Source: Paenibacillus pabuli (GTDB lineage: Bacteria > Bacillota > Bacilli > Paenibacillales > Paenibacillaceae). Taken from it: 64,000 nucleotides of DNA. Below are positions 44,990-52,571 of the stretch, piece after piece; the first letter of the stretch is position 1, and each line of letters begins with the position of its first letter. The notes beneath the pieces are model-generated. The model made no database searches and was not told where the DNA came from. It worked only from the letters and a program-made list of their open reading frames with translations. The position numbers were made by a program, and so were the translations under genes. The DNA lies in NCBI RefSeq assembly GCF_039831995.1, contig NZ_JBDOIO010000001.1, positions 256,511-320,510 on the forward strand, written 5' to 3'.

Positions 44990-46708
44990 ATGAGTGAGAA
45001 AATTACTAAATTAACTGAAGAAGCCCGTAATCTCGTTCAGGATATCGAAGTAATCCGTGAGAATGAACCAGACAATGTAGAACTCATTAATTCTCAATTA
45101 CAGCGACTGAAAGAGGTACGCGAAGAAATCTTCAAATTACATGAGCAGCAGGAGACTGGTAATACTGAATCGAATCCTGATACTCAGGGTTCCGGGGACG
45201 GATACGATCCAGGAGACGATGATGAGCCTGAGGAACCGGATGAGGATTTCGATGATGAAGAGGAATATGACAGCGACGACGATGATTCTGATGAGGATGA
45301 TGAGGACTCAGATGAGGATTTCGACGAAGATTCAGATGAAGACTTCGACGAAGATTCTGATGAAGATTCCGACGAGGATCCTGACGAGGATTTCGATGAT
45401 GACTCGGATGAAGATAACGATGAGGATTCTGACGAGGATAATGATCCTGATGAAAATGACAATCCCCCAGAAGGTCAGAGTAATCTGAACTATGTACCTG
45501 ACAGTACGAAGGAATTAGCTGATGATTTCCAACGATCATTTCAGGATATGTCATTGACTAAAGAGCAGGAAAAGAAAATTGAGAATACTACAATGGAAGA
45601 CTTGAAGGAAGAAGTTAAAGCTTCCGGAGTATGTTCGACTCTCACAATCTATAATTCTGATGGTGTTGAAGTTGGACCTCTACAAAAAGGTGAAATGTTT
45701 ATTGCAGATATTCCTCTCGAACTGTTGCATCTTCCTCCTGCTGCCAGAATGAATTTACGTGAAGTTGAGGACTTGGAGATAAGTTTTGCCGAAGTTGGGC
45801 AGATTGAGCCTATTCATGTAATACCCTTCGAAGCATCAGAAGGTTTCATTATTGTAAGTGGTAAGCGTCGATTCGTTGCTGCAAGTAACTTATCTATGAG
45901 GACTATTCGGGCAGTTGTTGACACAACACGGAGTAAGACTTGGATTCGTTACCTTGAATTGGTGATTAACAGTACACGTAAGCCTTACAACTTTAAAGAG
46001 ATTATGACTGCCGGTAACTTTGTCAATTCTAAACAACCTCACCTTTCTACTGATGTTATTGATAGACTCCTTGGTATTCCCCCTGGTTCATTCCTCGAAG
46101 GTAAAATGCTCCTAATTGAACCCGTCGATACAGAAATCCTTATGAAGCTGTCTATGGGTAAGCTAAGCATTACTCAAGCTTACAAAGCCTTGACTAAGAA
46201 ACGCGAGAAAGAGGAAAAAGAGTTAGAGAAACTGGCCGCTGAGCAAGGGCTTGATCTTGGTGACCTACGTCCTGTAGATTATAGTGACGTCGATCGAACT
46301 CCTAACTATCAAACTACTGGTGATGGACGTCGACCTCTTGAGCGCTGGTTAACCGAAGCAATTGAGCGACGGGATAATCGTACTTGTCAGTGCTGTGGAC
46401 TAGGTCATGACGAGGAATCCTATATTTCTTGTATTTACGAAAAACACCATATGATTCCGGTATCTAAGAATGGTCCGGATAGTGAAGACAATCTTATCTT
46501 ACTTTGTAAGAACTGTCACTCTATTGTTCATGCTATTGTTGACGCTCGCTTCATGCCTGAAAAAGGCCGTGAAGAAGAGTTCCATAATCACATTGTACTT
46601 GCAAAAATCATCACTGATGGACCCGCAGGTTACACACCATTCGATAGGTACCAAAAGGAGTACATCAATTTCTGGGGTACACCTACACTAATACAGGAGG
46701 TTCAGTAA
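44990..46708 (+). CDS. ParB-like/HNH fusion protein with acidic linker
   Basis: 572 aa. N-terminal coiled coil (about 1-50), an Asp/Glu/Ser-rich tract (about 70-160, (S)DEDFDED-type units), a ParB/Srx-like domain (about 235-345) with IEPIHVIPF and SGKRRFVAA (ParB box II-like), a KorB/HTH-like helical region with LSITQAYKAL (about 390), and a C-terminal HNH nuclease (about 464-520): CQCC, EKHHMIPVSKNG, NLILLCKNCHSIVH. ParB proteins bind DNA and some hydrolyse CTP; the HNH would cut DNA. Possible roles are partition, recombination or defence. It lies between the two ligase halves. Confidence 0.82.
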   Translation: MSEKITKLTEEARNLVQDIEVIRENEPDNVELINSQLQRLKEVREEIFKLHEQQETGNTESNPDTQGSGDGYDPGDDDEPEEPDEDFDDEEEYDSDDDDSDEDDEDSDEDFDEDSDEDFDEDSDEDSDEDPDEDFDDDSDEDNDEDSDEDNDPDENDNPPEGQSNLNYVPDSTKELADDFQRSFQDMSLTKEQEKKIENTTMEDLKEEVKASGVCSTLTIYNSDGVEVGPLQKGEMFIADIPLELLHLPPAARMNLREVEDLEISFAEVGQIEPIHVIPFEASEGFIIVSGKRRFVAASNLSMRTIRAVVDTTRSKTWIRYLELVINSTRKPYNFKEIMTAGNFVNSKQPHLSTDVIDRLLGIPPGSFLEGKMLLIEPVDTEILMKLSMGKLSITQAYKALTKKREKEEKELEKLAAEQGLDLGDLRPVDYSDVDRTPNYQTTGDGRRPLERWLTEAIERRDNRTCQCCGLGHDEESYISCIYEKHHMIPVSKNGPDSEDNLILLCKNCHSIVHAIVDARFMPEKGREEEFHNHIVLAKIITDGPAGYTPFDRYQKEYINFWGTPTLIQEVQ

Positions 46709-46710
46709 TA

Positions 46711-47115
46711 ATGAGTAATTTACGTTCAGCTAGGGGTTCTGCTACTAATGGTCAGAACGTACCGACTTCGCGAGGACAGGCAGGTAAGCAGGCCAACGCG
46801 AAGAAGGTGACACCAAAACGGGTAAAATTGATGACACTTTTACTTTCAATTTGTACCTGTATTTTCGCTATTCCTCTCGCTATTCAGGGGGCTTATGATG
46901 ATCAAGCCTTGGTAGGTATTCCAACTATGCGTATCGCTATCTATGATTTGATCATTCTCGTAGTAATCAGTTTGATTACGCAAGGTATTTACCATCTCAT
47001 GGGATCTACATCCAAGCAGAAACTTATCATTCAGGGTGATATTCTCAAGGTATTTATCCTTGTAGCACTTGCTATTTACGGAGCATTCCGCGGTATCCTT
47101 TACCTGTACATGTAA
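46711..47115 (+). CDS. three-helix membrane protein, 134 aa
   Basis: Basic, Gln/Ala-rich cytoplasmic N-terminus (about 1-45), then three transmembrane helices (LMTLLLSICTCIFAIPLAI, IYDLIILVVISLITQGIYH, VFILVALAIYGAFRGILYL). Begins 2 bases after the ParB-HNH stop with AGGAGG. No family recognised. Confidence 0.65.
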   Translation: MSNLRSARGSATNGQNVPTSRGQAGKQANAKKVTPKRVKLMTLLLSICTCIFAIPLAIQGAYDDQALVGIPTMRIAIYDLIILVVISLITQGIYHLMGSTSKQKLIIQGDILKVFILVALAIYGAFRGILYLYM

Positions 47116-47177
47116 TTAATCATCTTTATCGCGGCGGTAACACTAAGTTTTAGAAAAAATAAAGGAGGTATTAATCA

Positions 47178-47642
47178 ATGGGTTGGATTATTCTGATTTT
47201 CTTTATCTGGCTTCTGTTCTTCAGTGGTAAGAAAAAGGGTCAATCTGGTGGTGGTCAACGTCCTAGCGGGCAGCCTACTATGAATGCAGCACCTCCGCCT
47301 AGACAACCTGCTCCTATGGTTGGTCCTGGTGGACCGGGACCTGGTGGACCTGGCGCTCCGGGTGGAATGCAACGTCCACCTGGACCTGGTCCGGGTGGTC
47401 CTGGTATGGGTGCTCCTGGTATGGGTCCTGGACCTGGTGGAATGCCAAATCGACCTCCTGGTCCGGGTGGTCCCGGTGGAATGCCTGGTGGTCCTGGTGC
47501 TCCTGGCGGAATGCCGAGACCTCCTGGTCCTGGTGGTCCTGGCGGTATGCCGGGTGGACCTCGTTCACAGGGTCCAAATTCTGTGGATGAGAGAAATAAT
47601 AAAATCCTAAATATGACCAATACACCTAATATTGATATTTAG
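47178..47642 (+). CDS. membrane-anchored Pro/Gly-rich protein
   Basis: 154 aa. One N-terminal transmembrane helix (GWIILIFFIWLLFF) and a basic stretch, then about 95 residues of Pro-Gly-Met repeats (GPGGPGGMPGGPGAPGGM-like, about 45-130). The periodicity is irregular, not strict Gly-X-Y, so it is not a classical collagen-like protein. Only one strand has a good ribosome binding site (AAAGGAGG). Low-complexity tails of this kind can be flexible spacers or phase-separating regions; function unknown. Confidence 0.65.
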   Translation: MGWIILIFFIWLLFFSGKKKGQSGGGQRPSGQPTMNAAPPPRQPAPMVGPGGPGPGGPGAPGGMQRPPGPGPGGPGMGAPGMGPGPGGMPNRPPGPGGPGGMPGGPGAPGGMPRPPGPGGPGGMPGGPRSQGPNSVDERNNKILNMTNTPNIDI

Positions 47643-47669
47643 TTTAGATTTTTAGGAGGTTTATAGATT

Positions 47670-48533
47670 ATGTTAGTGTCAGCATTATTGGAGAAATTAC
47701 CTGAGTATAATTCTTTCATTCCTAGTATCTGTTTCTTCTGTGAGGAACCTTTAACTCTGAATGAGAAAATGACATCTCTTAAATGTGAAAATCCATTATG
47801 TGCCGGATTTTTAGGAAATCGAATTTCTGCGATGGCTGCTGTTCTGGGAATCAAGGGTTTCGGTGAAGCTGTATGTGAGGACATTGTTTACAAGCATGAC
47901 CTCAAGAAAATTCATGAAATTTTTGAATTGGCACCAGAATCACTAACTGATCTATATCTTTCTGAGAACAATATCAAATTACACGGTAAATTGATCGATG
48001 GTATTACAAATGTGGTTTTATCTGATGCAATTACCTCAATGTGTCTGATAGGTATTGGTGATAAATTAGCACGGAAAATTTTCGAAGGTTATACTGATAT
48101 GGATACTTTCTACGCTGATTTTGATACCGATGATCGTTTTATTATTAAGAAGCTTGGTAAGGAAGCTACAGCTCACGGATCAAGCGATTACAATTTCAAG
48201 AAGCAGATTCCTCATATTCGACAAGTACTCGAAGTCGGACGTGAGGAAATCTGTAAATTCGTTTCATACTTTACGATTAAACAGATTCCCAAGGATGCGA
48301 TTAACATCACTATTACTGGTGGGGTACCTGGATATTCCAATAAAGAAAAATTCGTAGAAATGTTAAATTCTAAGTACTCCAAATATATCGTATTAAACAA
48401 GAGTCTAACAAAGGATATCAAGTATCTTATTGTAAATAGTAAGGAAGAGACCCGAAAAACTAAAGACGCTGCTAAATACGGTACAATTGTTTTAACTTCT
48501 GCTGAATTTGTCGAACTAGTTCAGGCTATGTAA
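47670..48533 (+). CDS. NAD+-dependent DNA ligase, zinc finger-HhH-BRCT half
   Basis: 287 aa corresponding to the C-terminal part of LigA: four-Cys zinc finger (Cys21, Cys24, Cys39 and Cys44), helix-hairpin-helix region with GIKGFGEAV and IGIGDKLARKI (about 60-150), and a BRCT domain (about 208-287, ITITGGVPGYSNKEKF and the closing AAKYGTIVLTSAEFVELV). It has no adenylation domain, so it must act with the product of 43768-44946. Split NAD+ ligases are known in T5-like phages. RBS TTAGGAGG. Confidence 0.88.
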   Translation: MLVSALLEKLPEYNSFIPSICFFCEEPLTLNEKMTSLKCENPLCAGFLGNRISAMAAVLGIKGFGEAVCEDIVYKHDLKKIHEIFELAPESLTDLYLSENNIKLHGKLIDGITNVVLSDAITSMCLIGIGDKLARKIFEGYTDMDTFYADFDTDDRFIIKKLGKEATAHGSSDYNFKKQIPHIRQVLEVGREEICKFVSYFTIKQIPKDAINITITGGVPGYSNKEKFVEMLNSKYSKYIVLNKSLTKDIKYLIVNSKEETRKTKDAAKYGTIVLTSAEFVELVQAM

Positions 48534-48569
48534 TCAAATTGGGGATCACTACAAGAAAAGAGGACTCGT

Positions 48570-49241
48570 ATGTTTAAGGACTTTGATGTTGCGTTCCAAC
48601 CTATATATAGAACAGGTAGCGACGATATCTTTGGTTTTGAAGTCCTACTTCGAAGTGATATTCCTCCAACTGAACTCTTTAGTCGTGCTAAAACTGTGAA
48701 TGACTTTCATTTATTGGATAGGCAGAGTCGATCTCTTGCATCACAAAATTTTCATCTAAGTAACTCGACACTGTTCCTTAACAGTCATCCACTTACCGTG
48801 CTTTATGATGAATACTTTCATCAGGACATATATGACCTCCTTCATAACAATAATGTTGTAGTCGAAATAACTGAGCAAGAAATTCCAGACTTTGGATTAC
48901 TCCAATACCGAATAGCACAACTTCGGGAAATGGGTGCTCATGTTGCTCTTGATGATTTTGGTACCGGGTATACAAATTTCCAGACACTGCGCTACATTCA
49001 ACCTGACTTTTTGAAGATTGATCGGAGTTACATCGAATCATTAACTACTGACTTGACATCCAAACAGGTAACGGATTTTATCTTGCGTTATGCTACAGAT
49101 TTGGAATGTCAAATAGTGGTTGAGGGAATTGAGGATTTCGATCAGTTAAATTATGTATCTGGTAATAATGTAGGATATGCGCAAGGATATTTACTAGGGG
49201 TACCGGTTTTGAGCGGTGAATTTCGAGGAACTTATTGTTAA
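48570..49241 (+). CDS. EAL-domain c-di-GMP phosphodiesterase
   Basis: 223 aa, a single EAL domain with no sensor or membrane part. The signature Glu is in FEVLLRSD (Glu24, EVL variant of EAL), followed by LFLNSHP, VVEITEQE, VALDDFGTGYTN, DFLKIDRSYI, VVEGIED and YAQGYLLG. All metal and substrate residues of active enzymes appear to be kept. It would hydrolyse c-di-GMP to pGpG and lower the host's c-di-GMP, favouring motility over biofilm. Start ATG 48570 with AGAGGA. Confidence 0.9.
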   Translation: MFKDFDVAFQPIYRTGSDDIFGFEVLLRSDIPPTELFSRAKTVNDFHLLDRQSRSLASQNFHLSNSTLFLNSHPLTVLYDEYFHQDIYDLLHNNNVVVEITEQEIPDFGLLQYRIAQLREMGAHVALDDFGTGYTNFQTLRYIQPDFLKIDRSYIESLTTDLTSKQVTDFILRYATDLECQIVVEGIEDFDQLNYVSGNNVGYAQGYLLGVPVLSGEFRGTYC

Positions 49242-49242
49242 G

Positions 49243-49271
49243 TTGACATACTACTAATTATTTGGTATAAT
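49243..49271 (+). promoter_or_regulatory. perfect consensus sigma-A promoter
   Basis: TTGACA (49243-49248), 17-base spacer, TATAAT (49266-49271), starting two bases after the EAL stop codon. Both hexamers and the spacing are ideal, so transcription of the following small genes should be strong unless repressed. Confidence 0.9.
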
Positions 49272-49307
49272 ATAGTAGATGTAATATGGAAGGTGGTCGG
49301 ACAATCT

Positions 49308-49547
49308 ATGTTTGAAATCCATGCAACCTCTGTTCGTAACGGCCATTATGAACTCGCTTATATTCATTTCAATGGCGAAACATACATAAATAATGGACCG
49401 ATTACCGATTTGAGTTGGGTGGCCGCGGCACGTGCTAAAGAATTTGACTTCTATATCGATGCTGAGTTCGTAAGTAGAGAACTTTTCATTGATTGTAGGT
49501 ACAGCAAGCTTCAAGGATTGAATGTTGTAAGTCAAAAACTACATTAA
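49308..49547 (+). CDS. hypothetical protein, 79 aa
   Basis: ATG 49308 behind the perfect promoter, with GGAAGGTGG at 49289-49296. Small beta-rich soluble protein (HATSVRNGHYELAYIHFNGE). No family recognised. First gene of a strong transcript, so it may be an abundant protein. Confidence 0.6.
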   Translation: MFEIHATSVRNGHYELAYIHFNGETYINNGPITDLSWVAAARAKEFDFYIDAEFVSRELFIDCRYSKLQGLNVVSQKLH

Positions 49548-49560
49548 GGAGCTAATCCGC

Positions 49561-49905
49561 ATGGCACATTCCGATTATGAGAAGTCCTTCCGTAAAATCA
49601 TCAAAGACCTTTCGAAAGGCATCATGAAAATTGAGTTCTATAAGGTGAACACGCATGACTATCGTTTAGCTTATGGTACTACTAACCCGCAATTGGTCAC
49701 TGACTATGGATTTTACTGGCAGGATACTGGGAAGTCTCCTCAAGAACTTGAAGAAGACCTCCAGAAAGATATGCACAATGGTATCATCAGATTCTACGAT
49801 TTACAGCGTGGTGGATGGCGATCACTTCGTTACGACCACTCTATCGGACTTACTGAATATTCTAAGGAATTCTGTGAACTTCCTGAAAATTCTACACTCA
49901 CATAA
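49561..49905 (+). CDS. hypothetical protein, 114 aa
   Basis: ATG 49561 with AAGGAG; co-transcribed with the 79-aa gene and followed by a terminator. Basic N-terminus, then a charged alpha/beta sequence with YRLAYGTTNP and WRSLRYD. Unknown function. Confidence 0.6.
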   Translation: MAHSDYEKSFRKIIKDLSKGIMKIEFYKVNTHDYRLAYGTTNPQLVTDYGFYWQDTGKSPQELEEDLQKDMHNGIIRFYDLQRGGWRSLRYDHSIGLTEYSKEFCELPENSTLT

Positions 49906-49916
49906 TGTTTAAAAAA

Positions 49917-49947
49917 TCGCGCGGTCAAATTGATCGCGTTTTTAATT
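49917..49947 (+). terminator. Rho-independent terminator
   Basis: CGCGGTCA / TGATCGCG stem (one G-T pair) with a 3-base loop and TTTTTAATTT. Confidence 0.75.
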
Positions 49948-49977
49948 TCTTAACGGAAATTTAAAGGTGGATAGTAT

Positions 49978-50349
49978 ATGTTAATTGATGGCTTAAATTT
50001 TAATGAACTGAATGGTGATTGTCAATCAGCTTTAATTGAGTACGCTCAGTTAAGTAGTACGCACGAAGCCGAGTTATACTTCAGTGGCAGAAAATTCCGA
50101 TATGAGATTATAGACCTTAATGAAGCCAAGCGACGGTGTATGTCACTAAGTGAGGACTTATGGGGATGTACCGATTTCGATGATTATCATCAACTGTATT
50201 TACAGGGCGGTGATATACCTAATCATGGCGAATCACGCTGGCCTTGTATTGCACCGGGGTATGGTGAGTGGCTTGATGATGGTTGGCACCGATTTCATTC
50301 TTATGTACGTGATGGCGATAAATATATCCCGTTATTAACTTTCCAATAA
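49978..50349 (+). CDS. hypothetical protein, 123 aa
   Basis: ATG 49978 with AAAGGTGG. Acidic, aromatic-rich soluble protein (CTDFDDYHQLYLQGG, YGEWLDDGWHRFHSY). No motif that I can name. Confidence 0.6.
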   Translation: MLIDGLNFNELNGDCQSALIEYAQLSSTHEAELYFSGRKFRYEIIDLNEAKRRCMSLSEDLWGCTDFDDYHQLYLQGGDIPNHGESRWPCIAPGYGEWLDDGWHRFHSYVRDGDKYIPLLTFQ

Positions 50350-50404
50350 GTTGATTTTATAAAGTCACTCAGATGTCGTAAACAGTAGCTGGTGGTGATA
50401 AAAT

Positions 50405-51439
50405 ATGGAAAAGTTGAAATTCGATAAATTTCTCGAACTTGCCGGAGATTCTAACTCCATCGGCTATGTTGTTTACGGACAAGATTTTATCTACAAGTTA
50501 TTCCTAGATATTGCTAAGGCTAGCGATAACTACGAGGTAGTCGATCTGTCGAATAACTTGAAGGAGCAATTGAAACGGTTACGTTATCGGTCTCTGTTAG
50601 CTCCACGAAAGTTAGCGTTTTACACTGGCAAGGTTGATAAAGATGTCGTTGAACTTTTCAATCGCTATGTTGAAACAGCCGTACCGCATGTACTGATTAT
50701 TATACACTATGAGGACAAGCCTCGGTTACTACGAAGCTTTGCTAAAGGTATAAAAATCGTTGATATGCGATATCCCGGTTATAACTGGGTTTCCGACTAT
50801 ACTAAACATCTTACACTCAAGTACAAAGCTGAATGGACTAAAGGTATTATGCGTTTCTTCCTTGCAAGAGTAGGACGCGAATACCAGAAGATTAATAACT
50901 ACATTCAACTTCTGGTCGAGGGTGGAAACATCATCACAAAAGAGGATATACTCGATGTAGTTGAAGATGATTCACTTTCATCATCTTTCAAATTTTACAG
51001 TATGTTGGTGCAGAACTCTAAGGTTAAGAAACCCTATCAAGCTTACCAAGATTTTGTTGATAGCGGAATTAAACCTCAGAATCTGTGGTACGGATTCCGC
51101 GAATATGTGAGGTTATTGTACCAAGCAAAAATGCTGCGGATGTATGGAATCGTAATGCCGGGTTCTATTATCGAAATTAGAAAGCCGGCATTGGAAAAGT
51201 TACCTTTTGAACTTGGCGAAGATCACATTCTGTTGAAACCTGCCTACTACGTTGAACAGATGTTAGAGGTTGCAGATAGTGTGACGTTACGAAGAATACT
51301 CCAGGTTCAGCTCTTTATTGGCAGGTCGTTTAAAACGACAAAGACTGGCAAGTCATACGTGGACGAAAATGATGTTTTTATTTCATTTGTTAACATGTAT
51401 AATAACGAAATGTCTTATATCGATCCTGAATTTGATTAA
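50405..51439 (+). CDS. holA: HolA-like (DNA polymerase III delta) clamp loader subunit
   Basis: 344 aa. The N-domain has the delta-like start GYVVYGQDFIYKLFLD in place of a P-loop, then RSLLAPRKLAFYTG and HVLIIIHYEDKP (strands of the Rossmann-like domain). The helical middle FFLARVGREYQKINNYIQLL...NIITKEDILDVVEDD matches the delta pattern for contact with the other clamp-loader subunits, and a C-terminal helical collar follows. No Walker motif, as expected for delta. With DnaX (2213) it would give a clamp loader. The assignment is by pattern and could be wrong. Terminator downstream. Confidence 0.6.
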   Translation: MEKLKFDKFLELAGDSNSIGYVVYGQDFIYKLFLDIAKASDNYEVVDLSNNLKEQLKRLRYRSLLAPRKLAFYTGKVDKDVVELFNRYVETAVPHVLIIIHYEDKPRLLRSFAKGIKIVDMRYPGYNWVSDYTKHLTLKYKAEWTKGIMRFFLARVGREYQKINNYIQLLVEGGNIITKEDILDVVEDDSLSSSFKFYSMLVQNSKVKKPYQAYQDFVDSGIKPQNLWYGFREYVRLLYQAKMLRMYGIVMPGSIIEIRKPALEKLPFELGEDHILLKPAYYVEQMLEVADSVTLRRILQVQLFIGRSFKTTKTGKSYVDENDVFISFVNMYNNEMSYIDPEFD

Positions 51440-51449
51440 GTGATCAAGT

Positions 51450-51487
51450 ACACGCTGTGGGAAACTACAGCGTGTGTTGTTTTTTTA
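51450..51487 (+). terminator. Rho-independent terminator
   Basis: ACACGCTGT / ACAGCGTGT stem with an 8-base loop, GTTGTTTTTTT tail. Confidence 0.85.
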
Positions 51488-51533
51488 ATTGATGAATTAT
51501 GGAAAATAATTTTGAAAAAGTTGGTATAAGGGC

Positions 51534-51562
51534 TTGTCAGATTGCTATTATTTTGATAAAAT
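51534..51562 (+). promoter_or_regulatory. sigma-A type promoter
   Basis: TTGTCA (51534-51539), 17-base spacer, TAAAAT (51557-51562). The sequence CTATTATTTTGATAAAATA around the -10 resembles the repeats at 10254-10292 (CTATTGTTTTGATAAAAATA). Confidence 0.65.
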
Positions 51563-51582
51563 AAAGAAGTGGAAGTGAGTAA

Positions 51583-51639
51583 TTGATACCGAAAGGTGTT
51601 AAAAAGAACTTTGTCTGGGAGGACGAAAAAGATGAATAA
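51583..51639 (+). CDS. 18-aa leader ORF overlapping the sigma-like gene
   Basis: TTG 51583 with GGAAGTGAG upstream; the frame ends at TAA 51637-51639, 8 bases past the sigma-like ATG, and it contains that gene's ribosome binding site GGGAGGA. Product MIPKGVKKNFVWEDEKDE. Arrangement suggests translational coupling. Confidence 0.4.
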   Translation: MIPKGVKKNFVWEDEKDE

Positions 51640-52414
51640 TAAACCGGTGGTTCCATTTTACATGAAAGTCGATTCAGATATCACTGTATGGGTGCTTCAA
51701 AACGAGTCACTAGTAATGAAAGCAATTCGACACGGCTTAGGTCGTATGAGATTACGTCAATCGCAACATGCTGATGAAATTTATTCTGCATTCTTGACAT
51801 ACTTCGTTGAACGTCCTGCACGTGAAGAATTGGCTGAACAAATGGACAACCTCGAAGGGTTTATTTATAAAGAAGCATTTAACTTTACGCGTACATATTC
51901 AGTTTCTGTATTCCGTCGTAAAGAACACTCAATCTATGATGATAGCGAAAATGAGCGTTATGAAGGCGGTAAAGGTATTCCGCAATCTTACCTCAAAGCT
52001 GAAAGTCTTACTCCGGAAGAAATGACACTCGTTAAATCTGAGTGTGACCATATCTATGACAAACTTGATCTGTATGACGTTTACTTCCGTCAAGAAGGAA
52101 TGCCTAAACGTTTCTACACTAAAAACTGGGTAACTGCCGCTTTCATCCTGGGCGGACCTACTAAAGATATTGCTTACGCACTTGGAATCAGTGAATCTAC
52201 TTTTGAAGGTTGGAACCGTAAGATCCGTGGTATCATGGAACGCGATTCCGAGAAGTTCACTGACTTGATGGAAGATATCAAAACTCTTATCGGTGGTTCT
52301 AACTCCGGTTGGGAACCAGCTATCGAGTACGAAGAAGAGTATATCGAAGATGAAGATACTGGATTCAATACAGGTTTCAGAACTGATATGTACGGTATCG
52401 AAAACTCCATCTAG
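51632..52414 (+). CDS. sigma-70-like RNA polymerase sigma factor (putative)
   Basis: 260 aa from ATG 51632 (GGGAGGA, 9-base spacing). An N-terminal helical region with HADEIYSAFLTYFVE and EGFIYKEAFNFTR followed by a basic RRKE resembles sigma region 2. Residues about 168-203 (AAFILGGPTKDIAYALGIS plus STFEGWNRKIRGIM) form a clear helix-turn-helix like region 4. The C-terminal tail is acidic. This fits an extracytoplasmic-function-like or phage-like sigma factor that could direct RNA polymerase to element promoters. It could instead be a plain DNA-binding regulator. It has its own promoter, leader and terminator. Confidence 0.5.
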   Translation: MNNKPVVPFYMKVDSDITVWVLQNESLVMKAIRHGLGRMRLRQSQHADEIYSAFLTYFVERPAREELAEQMDNLEGFIYKEAFNFTRTYSVSVFRRKEHSIYDDSENERYEGGKGIPQSYLKAESLTPEEMTLVKSECDHIYDKLDLYDVYFRQEGMPKRFYTKNWVTAAFILGGPTKDIAYALGISESTFEGWNRKIRGIMERDSEKFTDLMEDIKTLIGGSNSGWEPAIEYEEEYIEDEDTGFNTGFRTDMYGIENSI

Positions 52415-52433
52415 GACTTATAAAAGTATTTGG

Positions 52434-52466
52434 CCCTCAGCGAGTTAATCGCTGGGGGTTTTATTA
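52434..52466 (+). terminator. Rho-independent terminator
   Basis: CCCTCAGCGA / TCGCTGGGGG stem with a 5-base loop and TTTTATTATT tail. Confidence 0.85.
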
Positions 52467-52496
52467 TCTCCCTAAATTGTCCTATAATGTCTAAAT

Positions 52497-52525
52497 TTGC
52501 TAAGATAAGCTATTTATGTTATAAT
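52497..52525 (+). promoter_or_regulatory. sigma-A type promoter
   Basis: TTGCTA (52497-52502), 17-base spacer, TATAAT (52520-52525), upstream of the 92-aa gene. Confidence 0.7.
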
Positions 52526-52571
52526 AAGGTATAGAGTTAATGTAGCTGAAATAAGAAGGGATGGGAAAATA

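Noticed and set aside
45132..45554. Long minus-strand frames rich in Ser or His/Arg opposite the ParB-HNH gene
   Set aside because: They are the complement of the GAY/GAR repeat tract; no ribosome binding site, and composition is explained by the plus-strand acidic repeat.
47255..47625. Minus-strand Pro/Gly-rich frames opposite the 47178 gene
   Set aside because: GGN/CCN repeats are open on both strands by composition. Only the plus strand has a ribosome binding site and a membrane anchor.
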